Assembly: GCA_934271245.1 (NCBI GenBank)
Contig: CAKQQY010000007.1
Span: forward strand, 1 to 64,000
DNA from: an uncultured Clostridia bacterium
Lineage (GTDB): Bacteria; Bacillota; Clostridia; Christensenellales; Borkfalkiaceae
DNA: 64,000 nt
Direction: 5' to 3'
The notes beneath the pieces were generated by a model. That model did no database searches. It saw only the letters and a program-made list of their open reading frames with translations, and was not told the origin of the DNA. Position 1 is the stretch's first letter. Each line of letters starts with the position of its first letter. Made by a program: the position numbers and the translations under genes. Of the stretch, positions 45,202-53,434 are shown one piece after another.

Positions 45202-47084
45202 CACAGTATCCCCTCGTTACCCGTTTTTTTGACGACCCTGTTGGTTATAAGAACCAGAATAAGACCGATTACGCCCTGAATAAGCCCCATTGCCGACGCC
45301 GCGCCGAGTCCGTTACTGCTTCCGGGGTTCAGCGCCGCCGAATAAATGTATTCGCCTATTACTTTCGTCGTCGAACTTACCCCGTTCGCCCCGTACAGCA
45401 TCGACAGTATCTGCTCGTAATTGTCGCGCATTACCGCGCCCGTATCGAGAATAAGTTGCAAACATATGATATTCATTATGGACGGTATGGTTACCGTTAT
45501 CATCATACGGAACCGTCCGCCGCCGTCAAGAGCGCAGGCTTCGTATAACTCGTTATCGATATTGCACATCGCGGCAACGTAAATAAGCGAACTCCACCCC
45601 ATTCCTTTCCATAAAGACGAAAGGGCGAGTATTCCCCACCACAAATCGGCTCGGCTGTAAAAGTCCACCGCGGGCAAACCTATTCTTAGCAGTACCTTGT
45701 TTATAAGTCCGTATTGCCCCATGAGCGCGTATCCCATACCGCCGACCGCCGTCCAGGATAAGAAAAACGGTATGTAGGAAACCGCCTGAACCCAGCCTTT
45801 CAATCTGTTGTTTTTTATCGTGTTGATAAGCAATGCGTACAACAAAATTATCGGGAAGTTCGTTCCTATTCTTATAACCGAAATAAAGATAGTGTTCTTT
45901 ATCATCGTGTAATTGTCGTACACGGCGTATAAAATGCTTCTGAAATATCTTAAGCCTATAAACTCGCTCGCAAATCCCTCGGCAATCCGATAATCCTGAA
46001 ATGCCGACGTAAGATACGTAAGCGGATAATAATGAAACAGTATAAGAAGAGCAAGCCCCGGCAACAACATAAGATAAGCCAGCCTGTGCTTTTTCACTCT
46101 TGCGAAAAATTTGCTTTTGCCGAATTTAGAAATCCATCTGAATTTTATCGTTAAAAATATTAATACCGCCGGCAATAATACCGCTATCCCCGCGAGTATC
46201 CAGACAATCGGCGAGACGTTTTCCGAGTATACTATATACGCGAACACGCAATCGCAATCGGCTTTATCGAACACGTCGGGAGTTAAAGAATCGTCGTCGT
46301 AAACGACGGTTTTTTTAACCGCATAGTTTACGGGGACTATTTCTACTTTATTATCGCCGATTACTTTTACTCCGCGCGACGAATAAAAGTTGATTTTTCC
46401 GTCGACGGTCAGCGTGATTTTCTCGGTTAGTTTCAGGTCGATAAGTTTAATCGCTATAATTTTATCGTCGGTCTTGGATAAATAATCCGTAAATTCTTTT
46501 TCTCCGACTATTTTACCGTCCTTTTTACCGACTGCGGAAACGGTCAGCGAAACGTTTTCGTCGAACGGCTCGAAATCGGGCGCGAACTCGACGATTTTTT
46601 TATTTCCGTCAAGTCCGTAAGAAGTAAAAGTTTCGGAATAGTTCCCGTAATAGTATCCGAAAAGCCTTTTCGCGGAGTCCTGATTATTCTTATAAAACGA
46701 AGAACCCGTTCCGTAAACGATTTCGCCGAGCCCGTTGATTTTATCTACACGGCAGGTTTTTACGTTTACCGAATACGCGGTTTCGCTTTCCGTTACGTCG
46801 TTTACGACTATAGTTTCGTTAGATAAAACGTACCCCGACGACACGCTGTGTATTAAATCCGCAAAGTCACGGAATTTCTTATCGAACTCGTCTAAACTTT
46901 CTATACCGTACTCTTTTCTTACCTTTTCTTTGGAAAAAGTAAAGGTAACGTTGCTTTTGCCGTAACGATTGACTTCCGCTTCTGCGCCGTAGTAACCGAT
47001 GTCGGCCGCTACCCCGCAAGCGGAAAGACAAACTATCCCCAAAAGCAATATTATCGATATAAAAAGCCGACTAACTTTCTTCAT
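45201..47084 (-). CDS. Fusion of an extracytoplasmic lipoprotein domain to an LplB-type ABC permease
   Basis: 627 residues in one uninterrupted frame. Residues 1-23 are a lipoprotein signal (lipobox VCLSAC, Cys23). Residues about 24-290 form a hydrophilic extracytoplasmic beta-rich domain of unknown family. A hydrophobic segment (about 293-315) leads to a basic cytoplasmic stretch (KFRWISKFGKSKFFARVKK). The rest (about 335-627) is a complete six-helix LplB/YteP-type permease with HYYPLTYLTSAFQDY and EAA loop ELYEACALDGGGRFRMM. Normal LplB permeases are about 300 residues and start at the basic stretch. The extra domain could help present substrate to the channel. Overlaps the LplC-type gene by 1 bp. 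Confidence 0.85.
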   Translation of the reverse strand: MKKVSRLFISIILLLGIVCLSACGVAADIGYYGAEAEVNRYGKSNVTFTFSKEKVRKEYGIESLDEFDKKFRDFADLIHSVSSGYVLSNETIVVNDVTESETAYSVNVKTCRVDKINGLGEIVYGTGSSFYKNNQDSAKRLFGYYYGNYSETFTSYGLDGNKKIVEFAPDFEPFDENVSLTVSAVGKKDGKIVGEKEFTDYLSKTDDKIIAIKLIDLKLTEKITLTVDGKINFYSSRGVKVIGDNKVEIVPVNYAVKKTVVYDDDSLTPDVFDKADCDCVFAYIVYSENVSPIVWILAGIAVLLPAVLIFLTIKFRWISKFGKSKFFARVKKHRLAYLMLLPGLALLILFHYYPLTYLTSAFQDYRIAEGFASEFIGLRYFRSILYAVYDNYTMIKNTIFISVIRIGTNFPIILLYALLINTIKNNRLKGWVQAVSYIPFFLSWTAVGGMGYALMGQYGLINKVLLRIGLPAVDFYSRADLWWGILALSSLWKGMGWSSLIYVAAMCNIDNELYEACALDGGGRFRMMITVTIPSIMNIICLQLILDTGAVMRDNYEQILSMLYGANGVSSTTKVIGEYIYSAALNPGSSNGLGAASAMGLIQGVIGLILVLITNRVVKKTGNEGIL

Positions 47085-47095
47085 TTTTTTACCCT

Positions 47096-47773
47096 TTATT
47101 TTTCTAAAATTTTATCCGCTATCCGCTCGGCGATTTTTCTCATTCCCTCGTCGTTCGGGTGAATAGCCACCCCCGAATGCCAGAACTTTCCGATTGCTTT
47201 ATTTTCGTCTTTTTCGCCTATATCTCCGATTTTAACGAGATTATAACCGTTTTCTTCCACGCATTTATACACGGTTTTATTTATTCCGCCGTCTTCCCAG
47301 AACAAATCGGTTACTACTACTTTCGCGTTCTCTTTCGAGCGGAAGTATTTAATCATCTTGTCGTAATGAGAGTAAAGCGGTTTTTCATTGAACAAATGCC
47401 TTTGCCCCCATATGTTTTCGCCTATTCTTATAACGATTATATCGGCGTTGAAATCTCTCGCTTTCCGCCACCTTTCTATAATATCGTCGTCCCAGTAATT
47501 CCTTTCCCAGTCGCCGCAACACGCCGTACAAAAATTTATTTTGCCGTATTTTTCTTCCAGAAGTTTTACGGTAACGTGTACGTAATCGGTTTCTTCGCTC
47601 GACGCCGCCATACCCCAGTCGTAATCCCAGCCTATATCCGCTTGCGGCGCGTGTCTCGTAATCGAATTGCCTACGAAAAGAACGTTAAGATTCGCGCCTT
47701 TATCGATGATTCTTACCACGTCGTATTCCGCGACCTGACTTTTCGCGGATACGGTATTATTTTCTATTCCCAT
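47096..47773 (-). CDS. SGNH/GDSL-type hydrolase (cytoplasmic)
   Basis: A 225-residue protein without signal peptide. The nucleophile motif is LFVGNSIT (Ser in GNSI), block III-like IRIGEN is present, and the C-terminal catalytic pair is in VAIHPNDEG (Asp and His within HPND). This is the SGNH hydrolase layout used by many carbohydrate acetylesterases. In the context of operon 2 it probably deacetylates imported oligosaccharide, complementing the surface esterase domain of the 17923 protein. CTACCGDWERNYW around residue 85 is unusually rich in Cys and aromatic residues. It starts 7 bp after the isomerase gene. Confidence 0.85.
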   Translation of the reverse strand: MGIENNTVSAKSQVAEYDVVRIIDKGANLNVLFVGNSITRHAPQADIGWDYDWGMAASSEETDYVHVTVKLLEEKYGKINFCTACCGDWERNYWDDDIIERWRKARDFNADIIVIRIGENIWGQRHLFNEKPLYSHYDKMIKYFRSKENAKVVVTDLFWEDGGINKTVYKCVEENGYNLVKIGDIGEKDENKAIGKFWHSGVAIHPNDEGMRKIAERIADKILEK

Positions 47774-47780
47774 AACACAC

Positions 47781-49226
47781 CTATCTTACTATAACGCTTT
47801 CGATATGTAAAGAGTCGGCGATCTTTTTGATGACGTCCGCCTTATGCCCTATCCCGAGCGCGTAATGGTGAGTAGGACCTTCGATTATCCAACGTTTTAT
47901 AAAGTCCTTGGTGTCGGGCGGGAAATATCCTCTCGTGTTGGTGTTGCCCGTCGGCGGAATAGGTCCTTCTTTGGAATAGCCTTCGCCTATTACGAATTTG
48001 AATTTTCCGTCCGCTTTCTGCGTGATTCCGAGCATGGTTATAGGTCCTTCTTTTAATTTGAATTCGACCGACGCGCCGCTTCCGAGTTTACCGTGATATT
48101 TTATAAGAGAGCGAAGTATCGGTTTACCGTTCGCTATTCTCATGTGATGCGGTCCGTCGTGACCTATCATTATGACGTTATCGTTGAAATCGAACGGGTG
48201 GAGTTCCGCAAAACTTCCGCCGATATCGAGTTTATCCATTATAAACATTGCGATATTCGTTTTTATGTCGAATTCGCCGCACATAGGAATCCCCTGCGCG
48301 TTAAGAATCGAGTTGCCGACTATAAGAGAAGTGGCGACCTTTCTTTCGGGACTGCCGTCAGACCCCTCGTAATAATACGCCATTCCGTTAAGTTTAAATC
48401 TGTCTACGAGAATGTCGAGCGCGACGGCGGAACGCGCGGACTGTTCGAGATCTTCTTCCGTCAACTTTCTCGTAACGGGATCGGAAACGGGATCGGGCGT
48501 TTCGAATTCTCGCAGAATCAACGCTTTCTTTTCTTCGACCTGTTCTTCTTTTACGTCGTTATACGCTTCCATTAAATCGGAAATTTCGATAAGCGGAACG
48601 TGAACGCCGAACGCTGCCGCCACGGCGGTCGGGTCGCAATGCATATCGTACATGGCTTCGAGAACACGCCCCATTAACCCTAATCTCGCGCCGCGAAGTC
48701 CGTGGAGAACTTTCGCCACGTCGCACCAGTCGGCTATTTCCTTTTTCGCCTTTTCGTCGTTATACAAAGTGCCTATTATTACGTCGGTTACGGGTTTATC
48801 GTATCTCTGCGCGACCATGCAAAACTCGGGAACCGAACAAATATTGTCGTTTTCGAGTTGCATAAACGTATCCGCGCGGTCGTAATCCATAGCCGCTCTC
48901 GGCTGCAGAGCAACGAGCACCATAGGCGAATTTATTTTCTGCAGTATGGGCGCGAAAACCGACGACGTTGCGTACGTTATCATATTGCACATAACCACGT
49001 CTACGTTTTCCGCAACGATTTTATCCGCAACCTCAAAACTCTTTGCGTTCGAATCGACGAAGCCGAAATCGACGAGTTCCACGTCGTTGCTTTTTATCAG
49101 TTTGCAAAGGTCTTGATGATATTTTCTTAAATTCTCTTCAAGTCCCTTAAACTGCTCGAAATAAATACCGTGAATTACGGCGAAAACACCTACTTTTCCT
49201 ACTCTTTTTACTTTTCTTTCAATCAT
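47781..49226 (-). CDS. L-arabinose/L-fucose isomerase-family protein
   Basis: A 481-residue enzyme of the AraA/FucI superfamily, which interconverts aldoses and ketoses with a divalent metal. Likely metal ligands are in CGEFDIKTN, the GSFAELHPFDF segment, and GHDGPHHM and THHYALGIGH near the C-terminus. VMCNMITYATSSVFAPIL and ALQPRAAMDYDRADTFMQ resemble the cap and substrate-entry regions of AraA-like proteins. It is not a close copy of classical AraA and belongs to a lesser-known branch, so the natural sugar could be L-arabinose, L-fucose or another. It acts in the cytoplasm on the monosaccharide released by operon 2 hydrolases. Confidence 0.85.
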   Translation of the reverse strand: MIERKVKRVGKVGVFAVIHGIYFEQFKGLEENLRKYHQDLCKLIKSNDVELVDFGFVDSNAKSFEVADKIVAENVDVVMCNMITYATSSVFAPILQKINSPMVLVALQPRAAMDYDRADTFMQLENDNICSVPEFCMVAQRYDKPVTDVIIGTLYNDEKAKKEIADWCDVAKVLHGLRGARLGLMGRVLEAMYDMHCDPTAVAAAFGVHVPLIEISDLMEAYNDVKEEQVEEKKALILREFETPDPVSDPVTRKLTEEDLEQSARSAVALDILVDRFKLNGMAYYYEGSDGSPERKVATSLIVGNSILNAQGIPMCGEFDIKTNIAMFIMDKLDIGGSFAELHPFDFNDNVIMIGHDGPHHMRIANGKPILRSLIKYHGKLGSGASVEFKLKEGPITMLGITQKADGKFKFVIGEGYSKEGPIPPTGNTNTRGYFPPDTKDFIKRWIIEGPTHHYALGIGHKADVIKKIADSLHIESVIVR

Positions 49227-49227
49227 A

Positions 49228-50349
49228 TTATTTTCCTTCGGTAACCTTTTTAATTGCTTTTAAGAATTTATATCCGTATTTCTTTTCAGGTTCGAGATAA
49301 TTGCCTTCCGTCCATTCGTTCCATATGACGGTAATAAACGGCGACTTACTTTTATCGGAATTTGCGAATTTATAGTATTCTTCAAACGCCTGATAAAAAT
49401 TTTCCGGCGTACAATTTACCACTACTGCATACCACGGGTATACGTTAAGGTTTTCGTACGTTTCGGACTGAATGGTTCGCGGACTCTGGTCAAGCCCCGA
49501 CATCATATGAACGACCATAGGCACGTCGTAAATGCGGGTGTCTTCTTCGGTTGCTTCTAACCCGCCTTTCCAGAAATCGTTATAATCGACGGTCAGTCTG
49601 TCGTCGTCGTATTTGACGGGCCACCAGTAACGGACGCCTAAATCGATTCCGACGGAGGTTATTATCTTGTTGATTTCGTTTTTGTCTTTGGTAATATCTT
49701 CGATTATCGCCGGCAACGTTGCCAGTTCCATTTCTCCGAGCCCCGCAGCCCTGACCCTTTCTCTCAGAAAATTAAACTCTTTTACGGTGTTCTCTACGCC
49801 GCCGAGTTCTTTTATCATCTTCGCTACGTTGTAAATTATAAATAATATTTTTCCGTCTACTCGTATGTAATTCTTCTTACAGAAATACTTTTCTTTAAAC
49901 ACGTCGGTTATCTTTCTGAACGATTCCGAAGTGACCGCCGAACTCATAAGCGACGGGGATATGTTTATTCTGCCCGACGGGTGCGCGTAAATCGGGTCGT
50001 GATTGCACCACATTACGGCAAATTTGAAATCTTCGCAATTTTTCGCTTTCAAAAACCCTTCGTCGATACATCTGCAACGATACGGTCCGTCTTCATAGTA
50101 GTACATATCGAAAATAAATCCGTCGACGCCGTATCTTTTAGCCGTCGAAATCTTCTTTTCCATAACCGCGGGGTCTGCTTCGTCGAGATAGCCCCATGCG
50201 GGAATTAACGGTTGGTGATGACCTTCGAATCTTGCTCTCGCGCATTTGGTTACCTCCCACTCCGTCCAACCTTTACCGTGCCACTTTTCGTTCAGCGGAT
50301 CTACGTGCCAGTTGGGGAAATAATACGCGTATACTTCTTTCTTTTTCAT
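49228..50349 (-). CDS. GH99-like/WbsX-family protein
   Basis: A 373-residue cytoplasmic protein of the WbsX/GH99-like family. It starts with the hallmark VYAYYFPNWHVDP, then WTEWEVTKCARARFEGHHQP and a barrel region with FIFDMYYYEDGPYR. It ends with the signature IWNEWTEGNYLEPEKKYG. WbsX proteins are annotated as glycosyltransferases in O-antigen loci, but the fold is that of GH99 endo-acting alpha-mannosidases, and in glycan-utilisation loci a hydrolase role is more likely. It lacks a signal peptide, unlike most endo-glycosidases, so it would act on imported fragments. First gene of operon 2 behind a consensus promoter. Confidence 0.85.
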   Translation of the reverse strand: MKKKEVYAYYFPNWHVDPLNEKWHGKGWTEWEVTKCARARFEGHHQPLIPAWGYLDEADPAVMEKKISTAKRYGVDGFIFDMYYYEDGPYRCRCIDEGFLKAKNCEDFKFAVMWCNHDPIYAHPSGRINISPSLMSSAVTSESFRKITDVFKEKYFCKKNYIRVDGKILFIIYNVAKMIKELGGVENTVKEFNFLRERVRAAGLGEMELATLPAIIEDITKDKNEINKIITSVGIDLGVRYWWPVKYDDDRLTVDYNDFWKGGLEATEEDTRIYDVPMVVHMMSGLDQSPRTIQSETYENLNVYPWYAVVVNCTPENFYQAFEEYYKFANSDKSKSPFITVIWNEWTEGNYLEPEKKYGYKFLKAIKKVTEGK

Positions 50350-50402
50350 ATCATTCCTTCTTTTTCGGTTTTATTTAGTCGTACCGATTCGTCTTTTTCT
50401 CG

Positions 50403-50431
50403 ATTATACGATAACGGCGTATCCCTTTCAA
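50403..50431 (-). promoter_or_regulatory. Promoter of glycan operon 2
   Basis: On the minus strand, TTGAAA (50426-50431), a 17-bp spacer and TATAAT (50403-50408) lie 53 bp before ATG 50349. Confidence 0.8.
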
Positions 50432-50450
50432 TACATTAAATAAATATAAA

Positions 50451-50483
50451 AGTGGACAAAATAAAGATTTTATCTTGTCCACT
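50451..50483. promoter_or_regulatory. Palindromic GTGGACAA-AATAAA operator, possibly also a terminator
   Basis: AGTGGACAA (50451-50459) and TTGTCCACT (50475-50483) are inverted repeats; inner ATAAA and TTTAT also pair. It lies 20 bp upstream of the operon 2 -35, where an AraC-type activator would bind, and contains the GACAAAATAAA motif found beside the AraC gene at 53435. On the minus strand it is also followed by TTTTATATTT, so it may end transcription from 50510. Confidence 0.6.
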
Positions 50484-50509
50484 TAATTATTTACGTTTTA
50501 CTATCGTTT

Positions 50510-53092
50510 TCAGTTTATACCGTAAAGATATCTGGCGTCGGAAAAATAAATGTCTCCGCTTGCGGCAAGTCCGCCGTCTTCAAAGCCTACTCTTCCGTCC
50601 GACGGGGCTATTTCGTACGCGTCCGAAACGGAGAACACTACCGTGTACCACACGTCTTTTTTTATGACGTTTTCGCCGACTTCTTCACCGTTTAAGAACA
50701 CTCCGTATATCGCCTTTTTCTGCGCCTCGGTGGCAGAGCCTTTCCACTCGATTTTAGAACCGACTTTTACGTACAGCACTCCCTGTCCGTACTGAACGAG
50801 ACAAACTTTGGAATCGTCCTGCGTAAGGCAGAAATCCACGGCGACGTATTTTACCCCGTTGTCGGCAAGAACCTTCGCCTTTGGCGTATAATATTTGTCG
50901 TTCCAGTTAACCGTTCCGTCCGTCGTGTTAAACGTATATTTTACGACGTTCGTTCTGCCGGCGTAACTCAATCCGCTTTCCACCGTTCCTTTCCCGAGAG
51001 ACGCCGAGAATTCTTCCGCAATATTTACGCTATACGAGAAAGTATTCGCATCGTTATAATAACGGACTTCGCCGAAATACACGTCGCCCGTACTCGAAAC
51101 GTTGCAATCTTCCACGCCGAACTGCGCCGTTGCGTTTACGGCGTTCATCTGTTCTACGTCAAGCACTACCGTATAAAACGCGTCTTTTTCGGTAACGCTG
51201 CTACCCAAAGTAACGGCTTTTCCGTCGCAGAACACGCCTGCAAAAATCTTCTTTTGTTCGTCGGTATAAGTCGTGGCTCTGTAATTTACCGCTTTACCCA
51301 CGGAGAACTGAATCTGCGCGCCGTTTACCTGAAGGACGGTTACCGACTGACCGTCTGCCGTCATCGCGAAAGTGATTTCTACGTATTTATTTCCCGAAGC
51401 GAGAAGATTTGCCACCGTGTTTACGGAATAAATTTTATCGTTCCACGCGCCGCTTTTAAGCGAGTATTTAGCGAGATTCGTTTTTCCGTTATAGGTAGCG
51501 CCGCCCGTGAGTTCGCCGCCCGTTTTTACGGCGAAACGGTTTTCGAACGTATCCGACTGTTTTTCGACGTTTTCGCTTATATCGGTCGTAAACGAATCGT
51601 TTCTGTACGCTTTTACGTTATCGAAGTAAATCTTTCCTTTATACGCTACGACCGAAGCGTCGGTATAACTCGCGGCGGACTGATTGAATTCTTCTATCGT
51701 CCTTTGCGAATAATCGTAAACGAGTTTGTACCAACTATTCGCTTCGATGGTTTCGCCTTGGTTTACCTGCGTTAAAGTTCCGTCCTGTTCGTATTTATAT
51801 ATTTTAATAGCCGAATTGAACGTACCGTTATTGAAAGCGCCGTACGCCTGCCCCACCGACACTAAGTTGGCATAGTACCTGTTCGCGCCGTCGTTCGTTA
51901 AACAGGACGCTCTGAAAGACGAACCTTCGGTTAAACAGAAGTCCGTTCCGAAGTATCTGATTTCTTTACCGATAATTCTTTTAAGGTTATCGAGATAGGT
52001 AATTTTGTTCCCGTCGGCGTCGCACCATTGCGAATCCGCAAAGTTTAATTCCTGTTTATACGTTCCGAGAGTCGATTCCGCAACGAGTACGTTTTCTCTT
52101 CCGAGAGCAAATCTTTCTTCCGTCAAAGAAGCGATGACTCCGTCGGAAGTAACTTTTTTAGGAAGCAAACGGGTTGCATAATTCTGTTTTTTATAAACAA
52201 CCTTTAAGTTTGCTTTATCGTTTGCGAGAGCAACGCCCGAAAGCGCGCTTTCGTTACTTACTATATATCCGTCTTTGCTTTCTGCCGTAACTCCGATTTC
52301 GGAAGCGATTTTGGCGGTTTTTTCTTCGGTACCGCCTATTTTTGTCATAGAACCGTCAACGTCGGAATATTCGTACTTTTCGACCGTGTACTTTACGTCG
52401 GTGTTTTTCACGGCGTCGGTGAGATAGGTTTCGCGCAAAATATCTTTCTTATCGCTCTCCACCTTGGGATCGGCGATAGCCGCCTGCGCCACGTACACGA
52501 CCGAACGGTACGTTTTATCGCTGCCGCCGGCAAAATTATACGAAACCGCGCCTTCGCTATCGGTAACTTTTATGAAAGCCTGCCCTACGAATTCGCGCAA
52601 AAGGTTTTTATCGAGAATTTTCGTTATAGAACCTTGTATTTTATAACCGTATACGTCGTCTTCTACCGGGACGGCGTTTATTAAAATTATCGGTTTTTTG
52701 CCCTCTTTTGCGCCTTCATCGGAAACATAATATTTGGCGTTTTCCCCGAAAACGTTCTCCGCGGTAAGTTCGTAACCTTCGGTTTCCGCGTAGTCTTTGG
52801 GCGCGATTAACATTCCGTATTCAACGGAAGCGTAACCGTAATTATTGAGCGCGACGTAATCTTCTTCGCTCATTCTTCCGATAAAACGCAACCCTCTTTC
52901 GCTCGCATCTCCGTTGCCGAATCTTATCGAACCGCCTTCTACCATCGTAAACTCGATCATATCTACCGACTTGCCTTCCGCGCGAGCGTTCGCTTTGTTT
53001 GCAAACGTAACGCCGACAGACAGCGCGAAACTTACCATACATACGACAATCAACGCCTTTTTAAAAACGTTTCTTATTACTGAACTTTTCAT
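50510..53092 (-). CDS. Large secreted protein with IRF-type N-terminal domain and repeated beta-sandwich modules
   Basis: About 860 residues with a signal peptide (MKSSVIRNVFKKALIVV..., ending ANARAEG). Residues about 35-190 form a domain (GSIRFGNGDASERGLRFIG, YGMLIAPKDY, YRSVVYVAQAAI) that also starts the mature part of the 17923 protein. The remainder holds three related modules of about 170 residues, each containing a segment like YVEITFAM/YVAVDFCL, then GVFCDGK/GVFLNGE and a final strand pair GDVYFGEVRYY/GDIYFSDARYL. The same module ends the 37482 protein. No catalytic motif or LPXTG anchor is seen; glycan binding is inferred. ATG 53092 is coupled to the small peptide gene ending 1 bp before it. 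Confidence 0.72.
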   Translation of the reverse strand: MKSSVIRNVFKKALIVVCMVSFALSVGVTFANKANARAEGKSVDMIEFTMVEGGSIRFGNGDASERGLRFIGRMSEEDYVALNNYGYASVEYGMLIAPKDYAETEGYELTAENVFGENAKYYVSDEGAKEGKKPIILINAVPVEDDVYGYKIQGSITKILDKNLLREFVGQAFIKVTDSEGAVSYNFAGGSDKTYRSVVYVAQAAIADPKVESDKKDILRETYLTDAVKNTDVKYTVEKYEYSDVDGSMTKIGGTEEKTAKIASEIGVTAESKDGYIVSNESALSGVALANDKANLKVVYKKQNYATRLLPKKVTSDGVIASLTEERFALGRENVLVAESTLGTYKQELNFADSQWCDADGNKITYLDNLKRIIGKEIRYFGTDFCLTEGSSFRASCLTNDGANRYYANLVSVGQAYGAFNNGTFNSAIKIYKYEQDGTLTQVNQGETIEANSWYKLVYDYSQRTIEEFNQSAASYTDASVVAYKGKIYFDNVKAYRNDSFTTDISENVEKQSDTFENRFAVKTGGELTGGATYNGKTNLAKYSLKSGAWNDKIYSVNTVANLLASGNKYVEITFAMTADGQSVTVLQVNGAQIQFSVGKAVNYRATTYTDEQKKIFAGVFCDGKAVTLGSSVTEKDAFYTVVLDVEQMNAVNATAQFGVEDCNVSSTGDVYFGEVRYYNDANTFSYSVNIAEEFSASLGKGTVESGLSYAGRTNVVKYTFNTTDGTVNWNDKYYTPKAKVLADNGVKYVAVDFCLTQDDSKVCLVQYGQGVLYVKVGSKIEWKGSATEAQKKAIYGVFLNGEEVGENVIKKDVWYTVVFSVSDAYEIAPSDGRVGFEDGGLAASGDIYFSDARYLYGIN

Positions 53093-53093
53093 C

Positions 53094-53222
53094 TTAATTC
53101 CATCCCCCATCGTCAAAAATATCCACGCCGAAACCGTCTTCGCTCGGAGATTGCAACAGCACGTCTTCGGCGCTCGACAAAATAATGCTTATTGTCGGCT
53201 TTGTGTAATTTAAACCCCTCAT
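53094..53222 (-). CDS. Small 42-residue peptide, family shared with 21057-21206
   Basis: From ATG 53222 the frame reads MRGLNYTKPTISIILS, then SAEDVLLQSPSEDG, then FGVDIFDDGGWN and TAA. The pattern YTKP-x-I...EDVL-x-x-S with an acidic Gly/Trp tail matches the 49-residue peptide at 21057. The stop is 1 bp before ATG 53092 of the large secreted protein, so it is probably translated with it. There is no clear ribosome site before ATG 53222 and three TAA codons precede it in frame, so the evidence for translation is the family resemblance and the coupling. Function unknown. Confidence 0.55.
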   Translation of the reverse strand: MRGLNYTKPTISIILSSAEDVLLQSPSEDGFGVDIFDDGGWN

Positions 53223-53361
53223 TTATTATTACATAACGCGGTTTGAATTCAGCCTCGAAAGCCTTCCGCATTATTCCTTTCTTTTCCCTTTCGCCCCGCT
53301 CTCTTTATTGCAACCGAGTAAAAGCGCTTTTCAAAAAGTTACGTATAACTCGCCTATAATG

Positions 53362-53376
53362 TAGACAAAATAAATA
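53362..53376. promoter_or_regulatory. TAGACAAAATAAATA motif upstream of the AraC-type gene
   Basis: This 15-nt sequence abuts the -35 of the AraC-type gene and recurs exactly at 54313-54327. Its core GACAAAATAAA is also in the operator at 50451-50483. It could serve both the regulator and the divergent secreted-protein transcript. Confidence 0.6.
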
Positions 53377-53405
53377 TTGACAAACGCCTTCGCGAGTGAT
53401 ACTAT
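53377..53405 (+). promoter_or_regulatory. Promoter of the AraC-type regulator at 53435
   Basis: TTGACA (53377-53382), a 17-bp spacer and TACTAT (53400-53405) lie 30 bp before the ATG. Confidence 0.8.
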
Positions 53406-53434
53406 TTACTTAGAATTCCGTTTAAGGAGAATTT

